Part shown: positions 55,476-64,000 of the stretch, one piece after another
Layout: the number at the start of each line of letters is the position of its first letter
Numbering within the stretch: the stretch's first letter is position 1
Source: Chara braunii
Lineage: Eukaryota; Streptophyta; Charophyceae; Charales; Characeae
Length of the DNA: 64,000 nt
NCBI GenBank assembly: GCA_003427395.1
Contig: BFEA01000065.1
Coordinates: 296,099-360,098, forward strand
Reading direction: 5' to 3'
The notes under the pieces: model-generated
The model's database searches: none
Seen by the model: only the letters and a program-made list of their open reading frames with translations
Told to the model about the DNA's origin: nothing
Program-made: the position numbers and the translations under genes

Positions 55476-55924
55476 CACATGTTTTAGTATAGTGTGAGTA
55501 TCCTTGTGTTTCGTGAGAGGCCCAGGTTAAACTCCTGGCAGCTAGAGACATGCTGAGGTGATGGGAATGCATCCCCATGAACACGAGAGACCGAGGTTAA
55601 ATTCCTGGCAATATGTGTTATACGGATGAAAGACCCGCAGGGGGTTAAACCTGACGAGACCTAGACAGGGGGTTATAGCCTGAAGAGAGTCCCATCAGGG
55701 GGATAAGCCTGACCCATCTATGGGAGACAAAAAGAAAGATGAGTGACCGCTAGTGGGATGATGCTGGGATCATTCTTCTAAAATGTTCTTGTAATTCCTC
55801 AAGTTGGGTAAAGCCAACGATGGATTCCAGATTCTGGGGAAAGGTCTGCGAGAGGTTATTTCGGGCCCTATTCTAACTCGTGACAGAATGAAAGTGCTTT
55901 CGAAGGAAGGTTCGAAAGAAGTAT

Positions 55925-56100
55925 AAGGCTTGAAAGTAAGCCTCTGTCTGTTAAAGGCTTGAAAGTAAGCCTCTGTCTGTTAAAGGCTTGAAAGTAAGCC
56001 TCTGTTTGTTAAAGGCTTGAAAGTAAGCCTCTGTCTGTTAAAGGTTTGAAATTAAGCCTCTATCTGTTAAAGGCTTGAAAGTAAGCCTATGATATGTTTG
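55925..56100. repeat. 29-bp minisatellite (unit B copy)
   Basis: Six units of a 29-bp repeat with AGGCTTGAAAGTAAGCCT as core. The units are contiguous, without spacers, which excludes a CRISPR array. Confidence 0.92.
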
Positions 56101-56494
56101 AAAGTAAGTCAATGTTTGAAGTATTGTAAGTAATGAAATATACATGGAGTATTTCATAAAAGAGTATCCAGATGATTATAAAGAAAGATGAACGATGGAA
56201 ACGTCGCTCGTCAGGTATGAGTATGTAAAATCTGGATTAAGTCCAGATGTATTATGATTATATGACATACTTGGTGAGGTCTTATAAAGACTTCCTCTTG
56301 TATTGCTTTATCGTAAGCGACGGGGCGTCGCTTAATGGAGGCGGGGAAGGCTGTCGGGACAGAAACCCTCAAAGGGGTTTCTGCCCGAGTTTTTCAAGGT
56401 CAGACACTGTTAAACTCTTTTCGTTGAGGAACTTGATGAGATTGACGTTGCCAAAGTTATTTAAACCAATCCTAAAACTGAGAGACCTAAAGCC

Positions 56495-56543
56495 TGACGT
56501 CGATGACGTATGGCGTCGTTGACGTGTGACGTCATCGACGTTC
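56495..56543. promoter_or_regulatory. TGACG cluster
   Basis: TGACG occurs at 56495, 56504, 56520 and 56527, with one inverted copy at 56530. In land plants paired TGACG motifs bind TGA-type bZIP factors (as-1 element). The cluster is repeated in unit A near 20160-20205. Whether it acts as an enhancer here is inference. Confidence 0.4.
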
Positions 56544-56941
56544 ANCCGAAACAGCGGGAGTCGACAGTACGACCTGTCGTCCGTGGTTCCNGACAAGGCC
56601 GCAGTAGTATGCGGTCATGGAAAAATTAAAGCTATACCCAGCANCCGCGCGATTCAGGGCCTAAGTAGGCTAAAAAGAGGGGTCCGCCGGGTATAGGACC
56701 GCGATATAGGGGGAATAGGAAGAAAGGTTTTTAATTATAGGGTCGCAGGGGTTGACACCGAGCCANGGGGTTGACAGGCCGATGCCAAGGTCACCCGGNC
56801 AACTGAGCATGCAGGGCCACAAGCAGGCGAGGCCTGNAGGGCNGCAAGCAGGTTGGGCTTGCAAGGCTATGGGCNGGCAAAGCCTGCAAGGTCAGGGTAT
56901 GGGGGGAACCTGAATGGGCGAGCTCTTCATATAGAACAGTT

Positions 56942-57056
56942 GCTCCTATCACTTTCGTGATAGGAGCTAGCCCAGTAGGTTACCACACAAGACTGTTACC
57001 CGACAGATATCGGGATCGAGTCTGAGAAATCGCACCTCTGGGCATAGCTCCTTTTT
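56942..57056 (+). ncRNA. Hairpin plus tRNA-like module (copy 4) with T-run
   Basis: An 11-bp hairpin (GCTCCTATCAC / GTGATAGGAGC, 56942-56967) overlaps the 5' end of the 89-nt unit 56963-57051. That unit has an A-box-like TAGCCCAGTAGG, B-box-like GGGATCGAGTCTG, GGAGCT / AGCTCC ends and TTTTT directly after. The GCTCC-TTTTT-GGAGC end can also form a terminator-like hairpin. It is best read as a tRNA-derived structured element in the retroelement; no functional tRNA cloverleaf can be drawn. Confidence 0.5.
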
Positions 57057-58614
57057 GGAGCAGCCCGTAAGGCCGGCGCGGCTAATTTCGGTCGCGTGAT
57101 CGACGAGATCCCGCGATTGGAATGAGCCGCGCGNATGGGGATGACATGACCTGCCCAAGGATGACAAACATACCTCGAAAAATAATAATAATAAATAAAA
57201 TAAAAGATTAAGAGCGTCNCATGGCGCTATTAGAAGTGGGNGGGGTGTTTCTGCCCCAGGGCTTCTGATGGTGCCCGTTTTGAACGGACACCCGTTCAAA
57301 TATAGGTAGGATTTTTTATTTTTTATTTTTTTGTATTTCTAGATTTTTTTGTGTGTAGGTAATATGCNCGTTCGGTTGGATGAACGGTCCACTATGGGGG
57401 GGNNAAAAAAAACCNTAAAAAANNAAAACTAAAGCGCCATGTGGCGCTGCAAGAAGTAACGGGGACTTAGTGTCCCCACGAACTGTGCAGGCGCCCGATG
57501 GAACGGGCGACCGTTTTCTAAGGAAGGTAAGTTGTTTTATGTCTTGTTGTTGTTTTTTTTTTTTTTTACTTTTCTTAGATTTTCCTTATTTCGGATTTTG
57601 CTTTAAGTTAAATTTCCTTTTTAGATCCGTGTTTTCTTGGTAGATTTTCTTTTTTTTTGTGTGTGATTTTATCAGAGGTGCCCGTTCGTAAAGGGCTGGG
57701 TATCGTCCTTCGAGAATCGACGAATTTACCACGAAGTATGTCTAGGTTCGGGCACGTGTCTGTGACCTTGTACTTGAGTTACGATGGACTCTTCCCACGA
57801 GCTTTGACTGCGTCCTGACAGTTGGCAATGGTCGTGACTGTCGGAATGCAGAGAGAGAGAGAGAGGGAGAGAGTGAGAGTAAGGGGGAGGGATCTTACCT
57901 GATAGCCGTTGGTTCACAACAGTAGCATCCAATAGGCTTTCCATTCTCGTGAGTCGTGCACCTGTTCCGGGCACCTAATCTGCGCCAGATACAGGCGCAG
58001 GCAGGGAAAAGAAGACCCTATGAGCTTGACTCTAGTTCAACTATGTGAAATGACTTGAGGTGGGGTCGTCCGTTCGTTTTAGACAAAAGGATGGCCCCTT
58101 ATAGGGAAAACAAGGAGGTAGGGAAGGAAGAAAAAGAAGAGGAGGAGAAAAATGTAACGGTCGCGAATGTGGCCGCGGCCGTCGAACAGGTGCAGCCCCC
58201 AAAAGCTTCTAGAGGCTGATGGGACTGCGCGTGTCCGTTTTGAACAGACTGTTGAGTATGACTTGATACAGCCACTTCGTGGCTGCACTTGGCGGGGGGA
58301 AGTGGCCAGGTGCATAGCCAAAGCCTGGGGCTTGATGTTCCTAGTGGAACATCAAGATTCCCTCACTTAGTTGAGGTGCTGCCCACATTCTGACTGGATG
58401 TGGAGTGGGAAGCAGCATTAAGTTGCTGGTGGAGTGAGAAGGAGTTGCTGGTGGAGTGAGAGGAAGCTGAGTGAAGGTCTGCAAGTGAGGGAGGAGGACT
58501 GCTGGAGGTGGCCATAGCTGTAAAACACAGCCATAACCGCCATCTCAGCGAGGTGAGGCAAGGAGGAGGCAGCCATAGCCACCGTGCTGCGTGGTGCCAG
58601 CAGGAGGTGCTGTT

Positions 58615-59040
58615 GTTCGTGGCAGTTTTTTGGCAAGCGGTGCAAGGGAAACGCTGACCGTTTTGCACGACGGCAGCACGTCTTCGGCAAGAAGTGCAGG
58701 GGAAACTCTGCCTGTTTTGCACGGCGGTGACAGGTTTTTCGGCAAGCGGTGGAGGGGAACCCTGCCCGTTTTGCACGGCGGCGGCAAGTCTTCGGTTAGC
58801 GGTGCAGGGGAAACTCTACGTGTTTGGCACGGCCACGGCGACGCTTTTTAACGGTGACGTGGAAGCGCTGCCGTTTTTTTGAGGCGGCGGCAGTGCATTC
58901 TAGGTAGTGACGTGGAAGCGCTGCCGAAATTTTACGGCGACAGTGTGGGTTTGACGGTGATGGTGCGGAAGCACTGCCAAATTTTTGTGGCAATGACACT
59001 GGGTTTAGTGTTAGTGGTGTGGAAGCGTTGCCGGTTTTTC
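58615..59040. repeat. GC-rich tandem repeats in LTR C
   Basis: Counterpart of the arrays in LTR A and B, with the same two sub-families and similar unit number. Confidence 0.8.
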
Positions 59041-59070
59041 ACGGCGAAGGTGGCAGTATTCTTGCACTGA

Positions 59071-59080
59071 CTATATAAAG
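59071..59080 (+). promoter_or_regulatory. TATA box, LTR C
   Basis: CTATATAAAG, identical to LTR B. The only TATA candidate left in this LTR after the upstream deletion. Confidence 0.6.
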
Positions 59081-61045
59081 CAGTGACTGGGTATTGGCAC
59101 AGGGAAGGTAGCGCGAAGTGGTGGTGCACTTGAAAGTGGTGTGAGCGCGACGCCGTGATGGCGCAGTGAAATTGGGGGGGTGTGACGGCGATGCTGAGAC
59201 GCCGTCAGATTGTTGGGAGTGATAGTGTGTTGAGAGGGTGTCGCGGTAAGCGATCGCTCTAGGAGGTGGTGCGAATCGCTTTGCGGGCGACTTGTTGTGA
59301 CGATTATCTTTTCTGGAGTGCGATATTTTACACGGTCTTCTTGAGTGGACCGTCTCTTCAATTTCACTCAAGGTCAGTTTTGACTCGGACCCCTTCACAC
59401 TTGTGTGAACCCACACTTTGCTTGACCCTGTTTTTTGGACGTTCACTGAAAAGGTAGAGAAAATGTGTGTTTGTGCGTGTGAGTGGAAGTTTGACGTGAG
59501 TTTGAACTTGCATTGTCTTCTTTGAACTTGTTGTTTGATCTGATGTACAGGTAGGTAGAAGGATGTCTGAAAAAAAAGAATTTGACCATGTCAATGACAA
59601 TGAGAGGATGGTGTTTATTTCTGTTGCTCACCTAGATGCCTGTTGAAGGGAAGAACAACCAGTAGACGACAAAAAGGAATTTAATCACACAAAGAAGAAA
59701 AAATCAATTGGACATGGACTTTTCCTGAGGATACTCGTTCTTTCCCGAATGACCCCCTTTGTCAATGCCCGTCTATCTGAATGACTTTCTCTTCTGTGAT
59801 CCCTTTTCTTCGTCTAAGTTACCCTTGACGTCAGGCGACAAGGGACTATATTGCCTGCCGTGGTAGACGTCTTTCCCTTTCCCAGGAAGCATCTGAGGCG
59901 GGGGTTCGCTGCCTTAGGGGTCGGCCCTGCTAACGACTCGGAGTGGACCACTCATGCGGGGGGATACCATACTGTTGTGGTGGAGTCAGCCCGACTTCTG
60001 AGATCCGAGGTCCGCTCGGACGAGGACGAGAGGTATCCCAGGCCACCTCCTAGGGAAAGGACATGCGCCTACTCACGGAAAAACCTTAAGTCCTCAGCGC
60101 CTCGCGTTAGGGAAAATTGACATAGCATACCCCTTAGTGGTCGTCTTAGGGGTCACTTGTGTATGGAGAACTGAGCCATAAAAAGCTCGATTCATGGTTA
60201 CCAGTTGGAACAGAGTGCGGGTAGGCACTCTTGTCATGGTTGGCCTCGCCACAAGAAGCGAGGACCAATAGGGTCGATACGACGAGTAAGACTTGGATAG
60301 CTAGAGCCCAAAAACAACCCTTTTCAGTAGGGTCAACAAGGGTCAGGAGGACAAAGCAACCAACAACATTTGAAAGCGGATCCTTGTATTTAATGAGGTA
60401 TCCAGCGTGCGATTGTTCAAGTCAGTCGTTGACTTGGATAGCGGCAACCGACTTATTTGCAGATGACATTCATACCAAAGTTAGAGACGTAGTGAGGTCA
60501 CCTAGCTCTACTTGAAGGTTGGGAGATGTCTGCGTTTCTCCTCTAGCAGTCAGTATGGGGCGGAATGAAATAACTTGGCAACGCATCTCATCAAGTTAAA
60601 AAGTTGCGTCGGCCCAGCCATTTGGCAATCAGAGTAACGATATTTTGGTCAGACGCCATTTGAGCGTTGTTATCCATGTAAGTCATGTTTTTATCCTTTT
60701 GTTGATAAGTGAGGTTCGAAGATGAGTCAACTCATGTTGTCTCGTCGTTGGATGGAAGTCAAGTAAACCTTTATCTATTTGATTTGAACGAGTGGTATGC
60801 ATGATTGTATCGATTTGATAAGATAAGTCAACTTACATTGACCTGAGTCTTCTTTATTTGAAAGGGTTTGTCCGAGTAACATTTAATCGTCTTTGAAAGA
60901 AGGGACTAGGATTGATTGAGATTTTCTTACGCTTGGAATATCACGTCCTAGTCGACCGACGTCAGTCCGATTCCTGGGAGATCAGTGCCCCAAGGACGGA
61001 CGACGTTGGGGTCCACTTTGGCGTTTAACCATGCGTACCTATGCT

Positions 61046-61657
61046 CGAGATAGAAGGCTTACCTCAGCGGCAAAATGTCAAACTACGGACATGGAGCAAA
61101 TTTTACTCCCTTTGGTCGCCACCGCGAGCAGAAATGGTCTGTGGATTGTCACTTGGCACACAATAACAAGCCCTTTCACGTTACTGTCCCAACATGTCTT
61201 CGATGCGCCCACTCCGGAGGTGATTACGCAAGCTTCGAAATCCCTCTTCCTCAAGTTGTTTGTCGCGCGGCTGATTCCAGACTTCCCAATGGCTATGATT
61301 ATCACAGAGGTCGACAGGCATAAGGTAAAACTTTTTGTACCACTGATTGATGTTAGATTCACTACTGACGACGTGAAGAATCTGGAAAGACTAGGACTGA
61401 GACTGGTCCCGCTATCTTGGTTTGCTGAGGGTAAGAAGCAGAAATTTTGTAGAATAACTATTGCCCCACGTATGTCAGCAGAGTGCTTAGTGGAGCTAAG
61501 GATCAGGTTTCACAAGGATAAGCGATTGGACTCGCCCTTTGTGAAAGAAGCGCTGACACAACCGTGGCCGACAAACTCATCGATGAGGGCAGGTGATCAG
61601 CCAAGATCTGGTGCATCCCACATCCAATCGGCGGGAGGGGTAAAGATTAATGGTTAA
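61046..61657 (+). pseudogene. LINE ORF1, C-terminal fragment
   Basis: Open for about 200 codons after the truncation point (VFDAPTPEVITQASKSLF; FMAMIITEVD-like middle). No zinc knuckle or RRM visible in the part present. Its stop overlaps the ORF2 start by 8 nt (ATGGTTAA), an arrangement suited to termination-reinitiation. Identified mainly by context. Confidence 0.5.
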
Positions 61658-62400
61658 ACTAACGATAGTCACGTGGAATGTGTGTGGGCTAGGAGACACG
61701 GCAGGTAAGAGGAAAAAACAAAGAGTGAAGAAATGGGTTCATGACAATCGTATTTTTGTCATGTACCTTCAGGAGACAAAATTAAACGAGGAGAAGATTC
61801 GAAAACTGGGCAATTGGTGGGACGGACCGCAGATTTGGTCCCCCGCGAAAGGATCCAGTGGAGGTGTTGCTCTCCTAATTCATAGAGATCTAAGCGCTCA
61901 GATAATAGACTATTATGTATATTTATGGGGGAGATGGGCTTGGCTGAAACTGGAGGTAGGCACAGAAGAATGGGTAATTGCAACGGTTTATGCCCCAGTT
62001 AACAAAAGAGAACGAGAAAGTTTCCTGAAGGACCTTCCATATAGTCTGCCAGATGTAGACAAGCTAATTATTTATGGGAACTCTAATCAAACGCTTAATG
62101 ATAATAAGAGGGTAGGAGTGAGAAAAAACGTTAAAACCATTATGCCTCTTGCCGACTTCATATCCGACTATAGTCTGCACAATCCGTACAGATTGACACA
62201 TCTATTGGACCCTGGTTTACGTGGTTCTCTCACCAAGGCCGGGGTAGACGCTTGGACTATATTTGACCTGTGAAGCTGATTTAGATGCACTGATTATAAT
62301 TAATAATGAGAATCACCCACTCTCAAATCACAGCCCGGTAACTGCAGATTTTCGAATAGAGGAAGAACGAGTGAAAGAGAGGGGTTATTTTCGGCTAAAT
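61650..62400 (+). pseudogene. LINE ORF2 endonuclease domain
   Basis: Endonuclease that nicks the target. Motifs: LTIVTWNVCGLGDTAGKRK (N), MYLQETKLNE (E), ATVYAPVNKRERE, LIIYGNSNQTLN where family members have GDFN (D to N, F to S), so the active site looks lost. After a TGA at 62271 the frame shifts by one, and SNHSPVT (the SDH motif) appears near 62325-62345. An amber codon follows near 62430. Confidence 0.8.
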
Positions 62401-63960
62401 ACCGAAAACCTGGCCGACCTGAATATCAGATAGTGGACCACAAACTTTTGGGGAAGGTGGACAGCCCGCAAAGCTCAGTTTGAGTCTACAGCTGAGTGGT
62501 GGGAGGTTGGATCCAAGTCTATCTCAAATATGCTCAATGTCTTCTCAAGAATCTTTGCGCTCGAACGCAATAAAGAGGAACGTTAGTGCAAGAAAAGGAT
62601 GGAGTATGCAGAGAAACGCGTACTTGCGCACCCGGTTTCAGAAGTAGTGTGGGGGAAAGAACGGGCAAACAGGAAGAGTGAATGGGACAAACTTCAGCAA
62701 GAGAAGGAGGAGATTTGGGCAGAGAGGCTAAAGGTCAAGGGTTTGATAGTCTATGGCCGGATGACTAAGGAGTCCTTCCAACGTCTGCTCCCAAGAAGAA
62801 TGGCGCAACCGATAATGAAGCTCGCTTATCCATTCTGCGCATCCGAACCCAAAGCGACTAGACCTATGGACCTGTGTAGATACGCAACACTCTACTACTA
62901 GGATATTCTCACCTCCAGAAGACCAGAAGAAAGAGCAGACACAGACTTGGCGGCAAGCAACCCTCATTGGCACAATCTGAAAGTAAGACTACCTCAGCAC
63001 GGTCGACTAGATCTGGATAGGCCTGTCACGGAAGAGGAAGCGAGAGTCACTTTGGGTATTATGGTCAAAGGGAAGGTTCTTGGCGACGACGGTTTGCCAG
63101 TGGAGTTTTACTCCATTTTCTGGCAAGTATTGGGGAAGGATCTGATTGACATATATTATGAAGTCCTCACCGGAGGTAAACTCCTGAAGAATGTCAGCAA
63201 TGGGATCATCTTTGTACTCTTCAACAAGGGCGACAAAAGTGAAATTAGGATTTGGCGCCCAATTTCACTTTTGAACGTGGCCTACAAGATCCTCGCAAAA
63301 ATTTTGGCACGCAGAGTGGCCAAATACCTTCCGGACCTGAATTTGGAGGACCAGGCAGCATTCGTTAAGGGTCGTTCGATCTTCACCAACATCATCACAG
63401 CAATTGAAGCTATGGAGACTGTGCAGGAGGACAAGATGGACTATGCCATCCTGCTGCTAGACATGGAGAAGGCGTACGACCGGGTAAACTGGTCGTACGT
63501 CCTTACCTCCCTCGGATGGTTGGGATTTGGGGAAAATTTCTGCAAATGGGTCATAGTCATATATTCACACTCCACAACTTTAGTTATGATCAACGGTCAC
63601 TTCTCTAGGAGCTTTAAACTCTCTTGATCACTATGTCAGGGTTGTCCCCTGGCTCCTCTGCTATTCGTCGTTCAGTTGGAAATGGTCCTTTGCAACATCC
63701 GCGCACATCAGGAAATTCGCGGTCTGCCGACAACGGGAAGGGACTGCAGAGTTAAAGCATTAGTTGATGATCTCTTTGCCGTGGTAACCAACACCACCAC
63801 GTCACTTGATGCGCTGAGAGCCTGTCTACGAGAATATGAGGAGCTTTCGGAAGCAGCGATAAACTGGTCGAAGTCAGTTTATCTGCTACACAACTTCTTT
63901 AACCTATAGGTGCAATGGGGAATGAAAAGAGTGGAGGTGGACCTGTCCGAGCGGTTTTTG
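62401..63960 (+). pseudogene. LINE ORF2 reverse transcriptase domain
   Basis: Motifs in order: GDDGLPVEFYSIFWQVLG, WRPISLLNVAYKILAKILAR, EDQAAFVKGRSIFTN, LLLDMEKAYDRVNWSYV (catalytic D), then after a TGA at 63627 CQGCPLAPLLF in the same frame, and VKALVDDLFAVV where YADD is expected (LVDD here). The usual spacing of a plant L1 RT is kept. Two stop codons in the upstream linker and the changes above make it inactive. Confidence 0.85.
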
Positions 63961-64000
63961 GGTGTTCAAGTGACCTTGCTCTCCTGTGCGGCAGGTCAGG

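Larger units (their letters stand above)
55476..57815 (+). mobile_element. LARD unit B, internal region part 2
   Basis: Continuation of 29891-30974. Inverted counterpart of 17697-21225 with a single copy of the segment duplicated there. Contains, in order, short hairpins with CCAGG / CCTGG stems, the 29-bp minisatellite, a TGACG cluster, the tRNA-like unit, a GC-rich hairpin (GCGCGGCTAATT against AATGAGCCGCGC, about 57076-57132) and AT-rich sequence. No protein. Confidence 0.8.
57816..61045 (+). mobile_element. LARD LTR C (3'-truncated)
   Basis: Matches LTR B from TGACAGTTGG to CCTATGCT, then is cut by a LINE. Compared with LTR B it lacks 118 bp (B 26764-26881), removing the hairpin and upstream TATA box. 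It follows directly on the internal region of unit B, so B and C are in tandem. Confidence 0.78.
61046..64000 (+). mobile_element. L1-type LINE, 5'-truncated and decayed
   Basis: Begins exactly where LTR C stops matching LTR B and runs beyond the window. Contains the end of an ORF1, an apurinic endonuclease and a reverse transcriptase in plant-L1 order. Truncation at the 5' end is typical of LINE insertion. Its 3' tail and target duplication are outside the window. Confidence 0.85.

Noticed and set aside
55925-56100. Regular 29-bp repeats with palindromic core resembling a CRISPR array
   Set aside because: The units are contiguous without unique spacers, no cas genes exist, and the context is a eukaryotic retroelement.
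17697-57830. Single giant palindrome of two 8-kb arms as an original foldback transposon
   Set aside because: The split CCCGACAG duplication and the tandem LTR C are better explained by inversion of one unit of a tandem LTR array.

Overview
The window is a stretch of nuclear DNA from a eukaryote, made almost entirely of nested and rearranged repeats. I find no intact host protein-coding gene. The Ty3/gypsy element with a primer site for tRNA-Asp, the L1-type LINE, the plant-type 18S rRNA fragment and the many ATT/TTA microsatellites point to a green plant or streptophyte alga. A large repeat-rich charophyte genome such as Chara would fit, but that species guess is inference only.

Layout. 1-4.76 kb: modules of an unnamed ~2 kb repeat family, microsatellites and a decayed 3' end of 18S rDNA. 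4.9-13.4 kb: mostly unrecognised AT-rich sequence with an array of related hairpins and a very diverged LTR-type element (primer-binding-like site at 6.36 kb, similarity to the later element again at 10.3-10.7 kb). 13.4-15.1 kb: a tRNA-like module, a poly-A tract, tandem repeats with TG/AG microsatellites and an 89-base gap. 15.2-17.15 kb: second copy of the ~2 kb family. 17.15-30.97 kb and 55.47-61.05 kb: copies of a non-coding, LARD-like LTR element (LTR at least 3.7 kb, internal part about 3.4 kb), originally LTR-internal-LTR-internal-LTR. One unit is inverted between two foldback elements. 30.975-55.471 kb: one giant Ty3/gypsy element of 24.5 kb on the minus strand, with 4.9-kb LTRs, inserted into the LARD with an ACGG target duplication. 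61.05-64 kb: a 5'-truncated, decayed LINE that interrupts the third LARD LTR.

The giant element is the most interesting object. In its own direction it has a perfect 18-nt tRNA-Asp primer site, a 2-kb AT-rich leader, about 5 kb of extra ORFs ahead of gag, then gag-protease, a G GGG GGC slippery site, and reverse transcriptase, RNase H and integrase. The extra ORFs include two apparent families of tandem paralogues of unknown function: three large proteins sharing FVVxxxxG, GHxxx and WRYE-type motifs, and four small domains. Gag is split by a 525-bp foldback element whose removal restores the frame exactly.

A caution: several copies share runs of N at identical relative positions (for example 32403/52003, and a dozen sites in 19.27-20.16 kb against 56.54-57.42 kb). 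Parts of the assembly therefore seem to reuse one consensus in two places, and identity between those copies should not be used for dating.
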